64,000 bases of DNA from Hysterangium stoloniferum (lineage: Eukaryota > Basidiomycota > Agaricomycetes > Hysterangiales > Hysterangiaceae): the NCBI GenBank assembly GCA_015178975.1, contig WHVD01000114.1, positions 124,001 to 188,000 on the forward strand, given 5' to 3'. Numbering within the stretch: the stretch's first letter is position 1; every line of letters starts with the position of its first letter. Under the pieces are notes generated by a model. That model was not told the origin of the DNA, searched no databases, and saw only the letters and a list, made by a program, of their open reading frames with translations. The position numbers and the translations under genes were made by a program. Below are positions 55,141 through 64,000 of this stretch, one piece after another.

Positions 55141-57762
55141 TTGGTTAAAAGTCTTGTGCCAATGGCCTCCACTGATAGCCACAAGCATTGTGTTATTTTG
55201 GAGGAGAGTAATTATGATGATTGGAGACATGATATAATTGGCTTCTTGCGCATGGAGAATTGTCTGTCCATTGCCACAGGCAAAGAGAAGCAGCCTACTG
55301 ATCCCAGTTTGCTCCCTGCCTAGGAGCAACACTCTAATAAAGCAGCTGGTATTATATGGCGCTCTCTTGGACCTACACAGCACACTCATGTTGACATTGA
55401 TGATGGTCCTGATGATATGTGGTCTAAAATTGAAAAGGCACACAATAAGCAACTCCCTGCAGTTCGCTTTAGTGCCTACAATGACCTTTTTAACATTCAA
55501 AAGGAACCTGAAGAGTCTTTGACTTTATTGATGAGTCGTGTTGACAAAGTTTGTGCGTGTGTCCAGAGTTTGCGTCCTAAAGGATACACTCTTGCCATGT
55601 TGGATGATGAGCTTGCTGCTCTCACTTTGCTTCGTGCATTGCCTGAATCTGACTCTGTCTGGACTTCATCTTTAATGATGAATACTGCTATTTCTTTCTC
55701 TGATGTCAAAAAACACTTTGCATCACAAGAAAGTTTGCAGGCTGCCAGAGGAAGAGAGACAGCTAACAAAATTGTGTCAAAGACTCCCAGTACTTCTGGT
55801 GATGTCCCATGCCCATTTTGCAACACTCCTGGTCACATTCAGGAGGACTGTTTTCAGTACATAACTGCATGGAATAATGCTAAGAAGGGACATCCTAAAA
55901 AGGGAAAGAAGGCAGCTAAGGCTAATACCTCAGAGAAGCCATCTGAAGAGAAACAGCCAGAGTCTGCTGGAAATGCAAGTGCTTTTATCCCTGATTCTTC
56001 TGATCCCACTTGTGCTCTCCTTGTCCATGCTAGTTCTGACTGGACTGCTGATACAGGTGCTTCTTCCCACATGACACCACATCGTCATTGGTTTTCAAGT
56101 TACAAGCCATTTCATATTCCTATCCAAGTTGCAAATGGATATACCATTATGTCAGCAGGGGTGGGAGCAGTGCGGTTCAAGCCTAAAGGCAAAGGAAATG
56201 TAATATTAGAGTTTGAAAGAGTTCTCCATGTTCCCCATCTTACAAGTAACCTCCTCTCTGTTTTGTACTTAACAAAGAAAAAGAACTACCGTGTTTCTAT
56301 CTTTGGTTCCACCATGTCCTTCTATAGGAATAGAGTGTTACTCTTTACTGCAACTGTTAATGAAAATAACACTGCATACTTGAATGGAATTACAGTACCT
56401 ATGACAGAATATGCTGGTCTTGTTACAACCTGTCCACTAGACTCAACACTTTGGCATCGTCGTTTCAGTCATCTGAACCATGCTGATGTGCAAAAGCTTA
56501 TAAAAGGGGACCTGGTCACTGGAATTCATATTGACTCTCAGACTTTTCCAGATCCTATTTGTGAACCCTGCTTAGCTGGCAAACAGAACAGAGTGGTTAA
56601 TAAAATGGCAACAACATGCTATACTAAACCACTTGCACTCATTCACAGTGATGTTCATGGTCCATTACCTACACAAACTCTGGAAGGGTTTCGCTACTGG
56701 GTAACCTTCATTGATGATGCCTCATGCTATGCCATGACTGCATTACTCAAAAACAAGAGTGATGTTTGAGGCTTTTAAGATATACAAGGCCAGTGTTGAA
56801 AATAAACTTGGTCAGACAATTAAGATCTTTAGGGATGACAAGGGTGGAGAGTATATATCAAAGGAATTTGATGCCTTCCTTGCAAATGCTGGCATTAGTC
56901 GGCAGCATACTGTCCAAAGTGAGCCTCACCAGAATGGTGTGGCTGAGCGCTTTAATAGGACACTGGAAGAAGGATCCACTTCAATTTTGACTGAATCCCA
57001 CCTTTCTCCTTCTTTTTGGGGATGCGCTGTTCTTGCAATTACTTATGCATGCAATCGCTCCCCTACTACTGCTCTGAAGCACTCTGTGCCCTATACTGCT
57101 TTCTATGGCAGAAAACCAGATGTGTCAAATCTTAGGGTATTTGGATCCACTGCCTATGTACATGTGCAGAAGGATCAACGTATTGGACTTGGCTCTCACA
57201 CACAAAAGTGTGTCTTCATTTGATATCCTTCAGATTATAAGGGTTGGTTATTTTACAATCCACTGACTAAAAAGATTATAGTTAGTAATAATGCTGTTTT
57301 GATGAGAGAGTCCTGCCAGGCCTGTCCAAACAGACCACACCTTCTATTCCTAATATTCCTAATATTCTTCCTAATGATCCACAATTCATTGAAATGTTTA
57401 TTCCTGAACCTTCTGGGTCTACTCAGGTGGGAGTTCAACAGGGACCAAATCAGGTGGGAGATGATCAGGATAATGCTTTGGCTCCTGATTCTAGCTCCAG
57501 CTCTAATTCCAGCTCTGAATGTTCACCAAGTCCTCCTCCTCAACCACATCGAAATCCACCCAGAAACAGAGTTCCTCCTAAGCATTACCCTGCTAACATC
57601 CACAACTATAGAGAACCTACTCCTGTAGTTGAGTCCAGTGATAAAGCAGAGGATCCTATACCAGGTCCTTCTACTCATCCAGTTGAGTCTGAGGAAGAAG
57701 CTTTAGCTGCCAATGAAGGAGATCTTTATGTTTCTGTGGATGAAGCTTTTGAGTTTGCCTAG
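55141..57762 (+). mobile_element. decayed Ty1/copia retrotransposon: gag, protease, integrase, no reverse transcriptase
   Basis: Gag begins near 55,159 (MASTDSHKHCVILEESNYDD) and carries an in-frame TAG at 55,321. The gag-pol frame continues 55,417-56,769 with a zinc knuckle CPFCNTPGHIQEDC, protease DTGASSHM, gag-pre-integrase LWHRRFSHLNHADVQKL, and integrase start H-S-D-V-H-G-P-L with DDASCYA. About 2 bases are lost at 56,766, and integrase resumes in another frame (DDKGGEYISKEF, HTVQSEPHQNGVAERFNRTL). It stops at 57,221 (CVFI then TGA for Gly), then resumes to a Pro/Ser-rich linker (PPRNRVPPKHY) ending near VDEAFEFA. Reverse transcriptase and RNase H are absent. Confidence 0.93.
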
Positions 57763-58170
57763 TAACGGAAGCCCAAGCAGTACAAGTAATGGAAGCCCAA
57801 GTATCACTGTAGATGGTAACGGAAGCACAAGCAACACCGAAGACGTGAACGAAGGCCCAAGCACCACCATAGATGGTAGCAAAAGCCTAAATAACACTGT
57901 AGACAGTAATGGAAGATCAAGCCACCCCGAAGACATTAATAGAGGCCCAAGCAGTGTTAGTAAAGGAAGCCCAAGCAATACTGTAGACCATAATGGAAGC
58001 CCAAACCACACCGAAGGTGATAACAGAGGCCCAAGCTGCACTATAAACCATAACAAAAGTTCAAGCAGCATTAGTTATGGAAGCCCAAGCATGTTGCTTT
58101 GTATTTGCATGTGTCTAGGTATTAAAAGAAAGAAAAGTGTTGAAAACCATCAAGTGCCCTTGACCATGTA
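57763..58170 (+). repeat. degenerate Ser/Asn/Gly repeat fused to the copia remnant
   Basis: Tandem imperfect units of about 30 bases (AATGGAAGCCCAAGCA...) encode N-G-S-P-S-x-T-V-D-like repeats. An open frame on each strand runs through it. It begins exactly where copia homology ends, so it marks the truncation point. Confidence 0.7.
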
Positions 58171-58653
58171 CCCGCTACATATATCTTGTACAACAATACC
58201 TCACATCTACCTCAAAAGCCTCTATAAATGACTGAAAAAAACTTCTTCCATCATGCAATTGTGCGGCACTCACTTTCCCATTTCTTATTGATAAACTTCG
58301 GACGATATGCGAGGACTCCCAGGAGGGGCAGGTGCTGCAGTTTGGAATGAAGATGGAGTCGTATGGAAAGACTGTCCCAGACTCGAGTGTGAAGATGTTC
58401 CTGTAGTCGAAGATAAAAACAATCTTACAATTGAAAATGAAAACTGACCTGGGCTGAGGAGGCACTTGCAGGTTGGTCTGATGCTTTATTTCTTTGCCAC
58501 TTCCACTCTAATGCAAATACCCATAGACCTCAGATCGTATACAGCAACACAGAAAACAGTGGAAGTGACACAACGACATTAGGTACAAGAGTGAGCTTCA
58601 AAGTAAAATATTTTTTGTTAGAAAAAAGCGGCTGTGAGAAGTTAGCAGTACAG

Positions 58654-59007
58654 TTAAGCAATATAATACATACATAAATACATACGCGGCAAGAAGACTG
58701 CATTAATGAACAAAGGGAATACTAATGTCCCTGGAAGGATGTCCAGCCCTTCTGTGAGTCCCAAAAAATGCGCCATAGTATAAGAGGTGGGTAAAATAGC
58801 AATTGTGCTTCCAATAAGAATCCCGTTGGCCACTTTGGGGTAAAGTTTGATCAGGAAATACAAGCCAGCGTAAAATCCGAACGAGAGCAGCTGCGCCACA
58901 CAAAAACAGATGCACCTTGCTTTGCATTTTAATTCTGACGGCGCTGTTGGTGGTCGAGCATGCCAGAAAAGGGACATTGGCAGAGATAACATGCTAAAAG
59001 AGAACAA
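58654..59007 (-). CDS. possible membrane-protein exon or remnant
   Basis: Minus-strand frame of 117 codons reading QLLSFGFYAGLYFLIKLYPK, GILIGSTIAILPTSYTMAHF and GTLVFPLFINAVFLPRM, suggesting two or three membrane helices. No ATG context or neighbouring exon was established, and I do not recognise the family. It could be a gene fragment carried into the repeats. Confidence 0.3.
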   Translation of the reverse strand: MFSFSMLSLPMSLFWHARPPTAPSELKCKARCICFCVAQLLSFGFYAGLYFLIKLYPKVANGILIGSTIAILPTSYTMAHFLGLTEGLDILPGTLVFPLFINAVFLPRMYLCMYYIA

Positions 59008-59187
59008 GTATTATTTAAGATGAGGTTATCAAAGCTAAATTATTGTTGCTTGTAGCAGGACAAATGTGTTGAATAACGGTAATGAACGTGACTAGTGCTT
59101 CGCAGCCTGTTAGATATTTTGGGAGTCCCAATGTTTAAGAGGGAAACCACATTGTGATATTTTCTTAAAAGGAATAAAGCATGTGAT

Positions 59188-60420
59188 TTGAAAGTGAGAG
59201 TGTGTAGAAACACTAAGTACAACCAACAAATGTCCACACATGTGACATCTGATATCAAGGAGTGCTCAAAGCCTTGGTGTAAAAAGACCTTCCCATCCAG
59301 CTCTCAGAATAAAACCTGTGACTCTTGCAGACAGCATGACAGAGACAACCAGAAGGCTTGGCGCAAATGGAAAAAGGCCTGTGACGAAAGCAAGAAGCTT
59401 GCAGGACAAAAACACCCACATGACTCCAGTCCTGCTGCCAAAGGAAGGCCAGCAAAGTGAGCCAGGGCTGGAGACCTACAAGAAGGAGAGGATGATTTTG
59501 ATGAAGAGGATAAAGAAGACTTTTGTATTGAAAATGATGATGACACAGTGAGCCTAAAAAGAAGTTTAAGGATATAGAAGACAAGAACTCATGTTAAGCT
59601 AGGCTGCCAACCATTTCTGTGATGCAGAAGACCTATTTGACACATTGAGGGCACTGTTCAAGGTGGGACCTCATGTCATTTTCCATGGAACATACCCTAT
59701 TGAGGAAGACAAGGAAGTAAACCCTAAAGAACATGTTGAAATGGTTGCCTGTGAAATCTGGCAATTGACAGGCTATAGATTCACGTAAGGCTATCTGAAA
59801 TACAATAGAAACAAAGCTTACCTTGCATACTAGTGTAAAAGATAACAAACAACTTAAAAGTGGTCATCGCACATGATTTTGGTGTAGTCAAGATGAAGCT
59901 CACAAAAAGATGTCTAAAGCATCAAACAATCCTGACATCAAGAATCGTGACAATGTAGGGATGAAATGATACCCTTGTAAAAGCCGCTTAACTATCACCT
60001 GCCAAGAGAGGAAGTCTGGAAGCTCTCATATCCTGATAAAACTCCAGCATCACATCAAGCATGTGCAATATGTGGATGTAGCAATGCCACCCGAAGTCTT
60101 ATAGATGATCCAGGACCATGTTGAATGGTTAACACCCATAGCTACAGACAAAGGTCCAATTAGTATATCCCACAATCACATCAACACAGGTACATACAGC
60201 ATGGTGAGAGCTAAGCAAGGTTCATTGGTTTCATGAAGATCTCCAACTTCCCTCAGCAATGAAGCTTCTGGCTGAGTATGGCAATGACATTGATATATTT
60301 GGCACAGTAGATGTACCTGAGGGTGTCAAAATTCTGGCTTGCATGACAATGCTGGGTTTCCTCTAACTTACTGTCTACTGTCCACTGCAACTACAATTGA
60401 CCAGGGCAAGCGGACAAAAG
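59188..60420 (+). pseudogene. decayed transposon-like gene with Cys-rich N terminus
   Basis: Starts with a frame (59,188-59,460) holding CSKPWCKKTFPSSSQNKTCD and SCRQHDRDNQKAWRKWKKAC, a Cys-x4-Cys / Cys-x2-Cys pattern seen in basidiomycete transposon-associated proteins. Further protein-like pieces follow in changing frames: DAEDLFDTLRALFKVGPHVI, YPCKSRLTITCQERKSGSSH, LQHHIKHVQYVDVAMPPE. The Cys/His arrangement resembles DNA-binding regions of MULE-type transposases, but this is a guess. Confidence 0.45.
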
Positions 60421-60784
60421 CACTATCAGTGTGGGTGTGATGTATCTAGTATATTTTCACGAAATTACCCTTAATTTTCTGGGAATTTATTTCTTTTGTT
60501 TTATTCTATTTTATTTTGTTCATTATTTAAAGAATTAGGTTTCCTTTTAACTTCGAATACTCAAAGCTTCAAATAACATCATATTATGTAATTGAAGCCT
60601 AGAGCAGTTGAAATATAAATATAATAAAGCTGGGTTATCTAATTTCGAGAGACCGGGTTTTTATTATATTATATTAGTACATATATGCGCATTATTATCG
60701 CACGATCACGTGACATCACGTGATGACAACGTCACGACGTGTTTACAAATCATCGCGAGTAGTTTTCGCAGCCGCCCGGTGCAG

Positions 60785-61440
60785 AGAGTTCAATCGGAAA
60801 GTAACCTATATGGCAATAGTTTCAAGTCATGTCACAAGCACAAATTCTTATATATACTTTGGCACTCAAGACGACTTCTACACAGCCAAATCAGTTTCAT
60901 CAAACAGATGACCAAAACTCCATCATGTTCAACACTGCATCGTCCTCCAAAGTAACCCTCAGTTCCTACTCAAAACCGACTCTTCACTCCCAAATAGAAC
61001 TCCAGCCAATAACGTCTCGCTTCTCCTCATCCTCAGACATCATTTCCAAGCCCCTACCAGCCCACTCATGCTCCTCCAAGAAATACCATCATTTCCTCCG
61101 TCAACAAGGTATTCGACTCCCATATGCTCCAGACGATCCTGTCTTCATTCGTATAGAGCACTATGATGGCTCCTCTGAAATCCTCCACTATCGGTTCGAT
61201 CGAGTGTTCCAGCAGGACTGTTCCCCACCGTCATTGGGAATCTGTTACATGGCAACATTCACTCCAGTAGGAGATCACAGAGGACCCAAGTTATTTAGGA
61301 CCCCGGTTCCAGAGGGAAGTCAAGTAGAGCCTCGTCGAGGTCATCGTCGATTCGTGTTCCTTGCGTGGTTGTGGAGCCTACTCACCACCTGGTTCTAAAT
61401 GGTGATTGATTGTGTCCCCTCCTTATACTGCAAAACTAGG
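60785..61440 (+). repeat. dispersed repeat bearing the 189-codon ORF
   Basis: Similar to 34,670-35,345 in the opposite orientation from TTCAATCGGAAAG to TGCAAAACTAGG. Confidence 0.8.
60829..61398 (+). CDS. unrecognised repeat-borne ORF (189 codons)
   Basis: An intact frame from ATG 60829; the region conserved with the inverted copy at 35 kb begins at IMFNTASSSK (residue 32). It continues with a Ser-rich stretch, YHHFLRQQGIRLPYAPDDPV, HYDGSSEILHYRFDRVFQQD, CYMATFTPVGDHRGPKLFRT and PRRGHRRFVFLAWLWS. There are no membrane helices or motifs I know. It could be a gag-like or accessory protein of a repeat family, since a related copy lies in inverted orientation 26 kb away. Confidence 0.45.
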   Translation: MSQAQILIYTLALKTTSTQPNQFHQTDDQNSIMFNTASSSKVTLSSYSKPTLHSQIELQPITSRFSSSSDIISKPLPAHSCSSKKYHHFLRQQGIRLPYAPDDPVFIRIEHYDGSSEILHYRFDRVFQQDCSPPSLGICYMATFTPVGDHRGPKLFRTPVPEGSQVEPRRGHRRFVFLAWLWSLLTTWF

Positions 61441-62386
61441 AACACAATACGTCCAATCTTAGTTCATCGATTGGTAATATTGTCAAGATTTCGAAATCAA
61501 GCATAGCATTTGAGGGTGATGCATTAACATGGGATTCTTGTGTTTCTGACTCATATCATTGACGTTTCATCAGCCATCACTTCTATTACTCCATCATCCC
61601 TATTGTCTGACTCACTTCCCCTATTGTTCTATTGTGTTTCCCCATTTATCCGTATCACATGTCTGATCTCATCTTTTGTTTGTCATTCTCTTATTGTTCA
61701 GCGCAGCCTCCCCCTATTATTGTTCACAGCTTTACTAACACCCCTATTGTGATGACTCAGAGATGACTCACACTATATCGCATCGTTATTGTGTCATTGT
61801 TTGTAGATGTTTGATTTGACCTGTGCTCTCTCATGTATATAAGGGCCTCTCTTTTGCCCACTATTGAACAAGCAATTTCGTTGTATCTCATTTCGAAGCT
61901 CATTCTTAAGGACAATCTCTTAAGTCTTACTCTCAGTCTCACTCCTACGGCCAGTAAGGGATACTGTGGTGTCTCTTATTGTTGAAGTTCTACACTCCTC
62001 GACATTGGGCTTATGTCAGCCTTTTGTATTCATCTTCGTTTATGTCATCCAAGGTCCGATCTCTAGCGTCTCGCTCCGAGTGTGTTTGGTTATAGACTGG
62101 TTTCAAGAACGACTGTGTCAGTGACCGTCATAAAGACTTGACCGTTGCGCGCAGATTATTAGGTCTTTTCCTAGTAGCGAACTTACACCGGCCGCATTTA
62201 TTTCTGTTTCAGCACCACAGCTTATTTTGCTTCCACCCTCAGCCATCCCAGGTTTATTCTCTAACTCGACCGGTTTGGATCTTCGGTTCAGGTAACTGAC
62301 ATGACTTTCTGACACATGCACGTAACCGACAAAACTTTATCAAGTTCTAGAGCCTCTTTGGGACTTCAGCATAAAAGGAAGGTACT
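61441..62386. other. non-coding, LTR-like features
   Basis: C/T-rich stretches (61,560-61,740) precede a TATA-like word (CATGTATATAAGGGCC, about 61,834), as in a retroelement promoter. No partner repeat was found in the window. No gene. Confidence 0.35.
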
Positions 62387-63226
62387 GTTACAACTGGAAA
62401 ACCCACTGGACTCTGGGCACTAACTTATATGCACCTACACCCTTCATGCACCAGTTATCAGTTTACTGGAATGCCCGCCAGGCTCCGGATATCAGACCTG
62501 TCCATGCTCAACCTTTGTCACTTCATGTATCAGTCACCGGAATACCCACCAGGACCCACACCTGTCTATCTCCAACCCTGTCCCATACACCAGTCACTGG
62601 ACTCCACTCAGAAAACCTGACAGCTCTCAAACTGAGCCCTGTTCCTGTTATGGTCAAATGACCTGTCACATTTCGGACACCACTCCCTATTATGGTCTAA
62701 CAACCTGTCACAATTCAGACTCCACTCCATTCCATTCCATTCCTAACACCAAGTTTGGTGTTTACTTATCTTGTTTCATGTTTACTAGTTTAGATTTCAT
62801 TATTACTGGATTTGGTATGTTATACATTCCACAGTCTACATACATATATAGTCTGGCAGATATTGTATATACAATCCAGTCAGAAAATCAGCTTAGATTC
62901 TCCCAGTAATCTCAATACATTTTCTACTCTAATCTCCTCTTTGAAACACACCACTCCTTACCTCATCGGAGCCCACAGACTCTGACCTATCTATCACTTA
63001 ACCTCCAACCTATCTATCTCGACCCCCAACTCATCTCCACCCAACCCCTCAACTTTCATGGGATTCCCACAGTCGACCCTCCAACCTTACAACCCACCAA
63101 CTACTCCCGGACTCCCTGGGATTCCTGTCCACCCATCTGAAATTGGACAATATGATCTCACAAGGGCGCAGCCTATAAGCTGAAGCCAAGTCCTACTGGC
63201 TTTCCCATGGGTTTCTCCAGAAACCC
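62387..63226 (+). mobile_element. diverged LTR1 copy, 3' truncated
   Basis: Begins TGTTACAACTGGAAAACCC and follows LTR1 throughout (CTGGGCACTAAC, ATACAATCCAGTCAGAAAAT, GCCTATAAGCTGAAGCCAAG, GGTTTCTCCAGAAACCC). It then stops before the family's terminal GTATCCTAACA. It is more diverged than the other LTR1 copies, so an older insertion. Confidence 0.88.
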
Positions 63227-63392
63227 TCTGATAAGCTCCACGCACAACTCTTAACATATCCATGGGGTAATGAGACAGAAGCTGGGAGGCATCAAAAGCT
63301 AATGTCTGTGATTGAGAAACTGGCTAATAAGCCACAGTGGAGTATTCCAAAGGCCCTCGAGTTCTTGAAGATAACATATGGACAATGATTTT

Positions 63393-64000
63393 CTACACCA
63401 GGCACATTGGCAAGGTATCTAACCAATGGACATTACCCACATATTTTCCATAATAGTTGAGGCTGGCTTGAAGGTTCTCCTCCATAATCTTGAGAGAAAG
63501 GTACCTATCCATCCTCTCATCTATCTTGAAAGAATATCCAGGTCCTTCCCACAGCATGTAGCCCCATAATATCACAAATCCTTCTCCAAACCTTACAAAA
63601 AGTCCCTTCCAATGAGTCTCCTATATATAAATGTTTATAATATTTCCATATTTGGAGCTTATGTAATGGCACTGTATTTCCATAATATAGATATGATAGA
63701 GTATATTCACAAATATCTTTGATATTTTTGCATTTTTATTCTCTGAGTTATCAGGGATGTATGTAAATCTGAAGTACCAAACATTGGAAGGGTTATTGAG
63801 GCACCCCCAACCATATTGAGACTATTGCACACAGTTTGGGTACAGATGGACTGGTTGGTGACATTCTTAAGAGCTTTGGCCACATCAAAAGCAGTGTCGG
63901 CCTTCCTAGAGCTGATGAGATGCTGTGTATAGTGAATATTGGTAAGGGAAAGCTTGGAGGGGTGACCACCAATGGACTTACTGTAGAGAGATGACAACAA
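63393..64000 (-). pseudogene. second Tc1-family transposase, internally deleted, cut by window edge
   Basis: On the minus strand the N-terminal part at the window end reads SLYSKSIGGHPSKLSLTNIH, YTQHLISSRKADTAFDVAKAL and NVTNQSICTQTV, close to the first Tc1-like element. Homology breaks near 63,790. The DDE half resumes at about 63,393-63,600 as GFVILWGYMLWEGPGYSFKI, DERMDRYLSLKIMEENLQAS and LNYYGK. The middle, including the first catalytic Asp region, is missing, so the element is dead. Confidence 0.85.

Overview
This is nuclear DNA of a filamentous basidiomycete fungus, most probably an Agaricomycete. The conserved genes are split by many GT-AG introns of about 50-60 bases. They include single-copy eukaryotic housekeeping genes, an F-box-like protein and a seven-helix membrane protein of types common in mushroom-forming fungi. 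The right-hand part carries an esterase-NACHT (fungal NLR) gene and many LTR and Tc1-type elements. Exon structures were rebuilt by hand from splice sites, reading phase and remembered family motifs; no search was run.

Region 1 (1-22.6 kb) is a compact gene block. In order: the 3' end of a lysine-rich coiled-coil protein (+); ubiquitin C-terminal hydrolase (-); ribosome biogenesis factor RPF1 (+); a 974-residue Ser/Pro-rich disordered protein (+); thymidylate kinase CDC8 (+); tail-anchored E2 UBC6 (-); spliceosomal cyclophilin CWC27 (-); an F-box-like protein (+); free methionine-R-sulfoxide reductase (+, with an apparent one-base frameshift); cysteinyl-tRNA synthetase (-, with a likely GC-AG intron); a seven-helix membrane protein (-); and a TMEM170-family protein (+). 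Gaps are short, and transposons are absent except for two small hairpins near 21.6 kb.

Region 2 (22.9-45.7 kb) is a young, unstable segmental duplication. The unit is a divergent pair: GINS subunit PSF1 (-) and a membrane-anchored esterase-NACHT NLR gene (+). PSF1 occurs as two intact copies (22,989 and 35,566) and one 5' fragment (44.6 kb). The NLR occurs as a truncated copy (25.8 kb), a complete-looking 7-exon copy (28,313-31,142) and a copy whose N-terminal exons are open but whose NACHT half is ruined (37,863-43,967). Three precise events are dated by comparing the copies. A 1.44 kb LTR element with identical 167 bp LTRs entered only copy A. An 18 bp minisatellite grew from 1 to about 54 units only in copy C. 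A Tc1-like element entered intron 5 of copy C and itself hosts two nested solo LTRs.

Region 3 (45.7-64 kb) is AT-rich repeat territory: solo LTRs of two families, a 19 bp minisatellite of about 49 units, a ~44 bp periodic array, a decayed Ty1/copia element that lacks reverse transcriptase, an ORF present in inverted copies, and a second Tc1-like element cut by the window edge. No host gene there is convincing.
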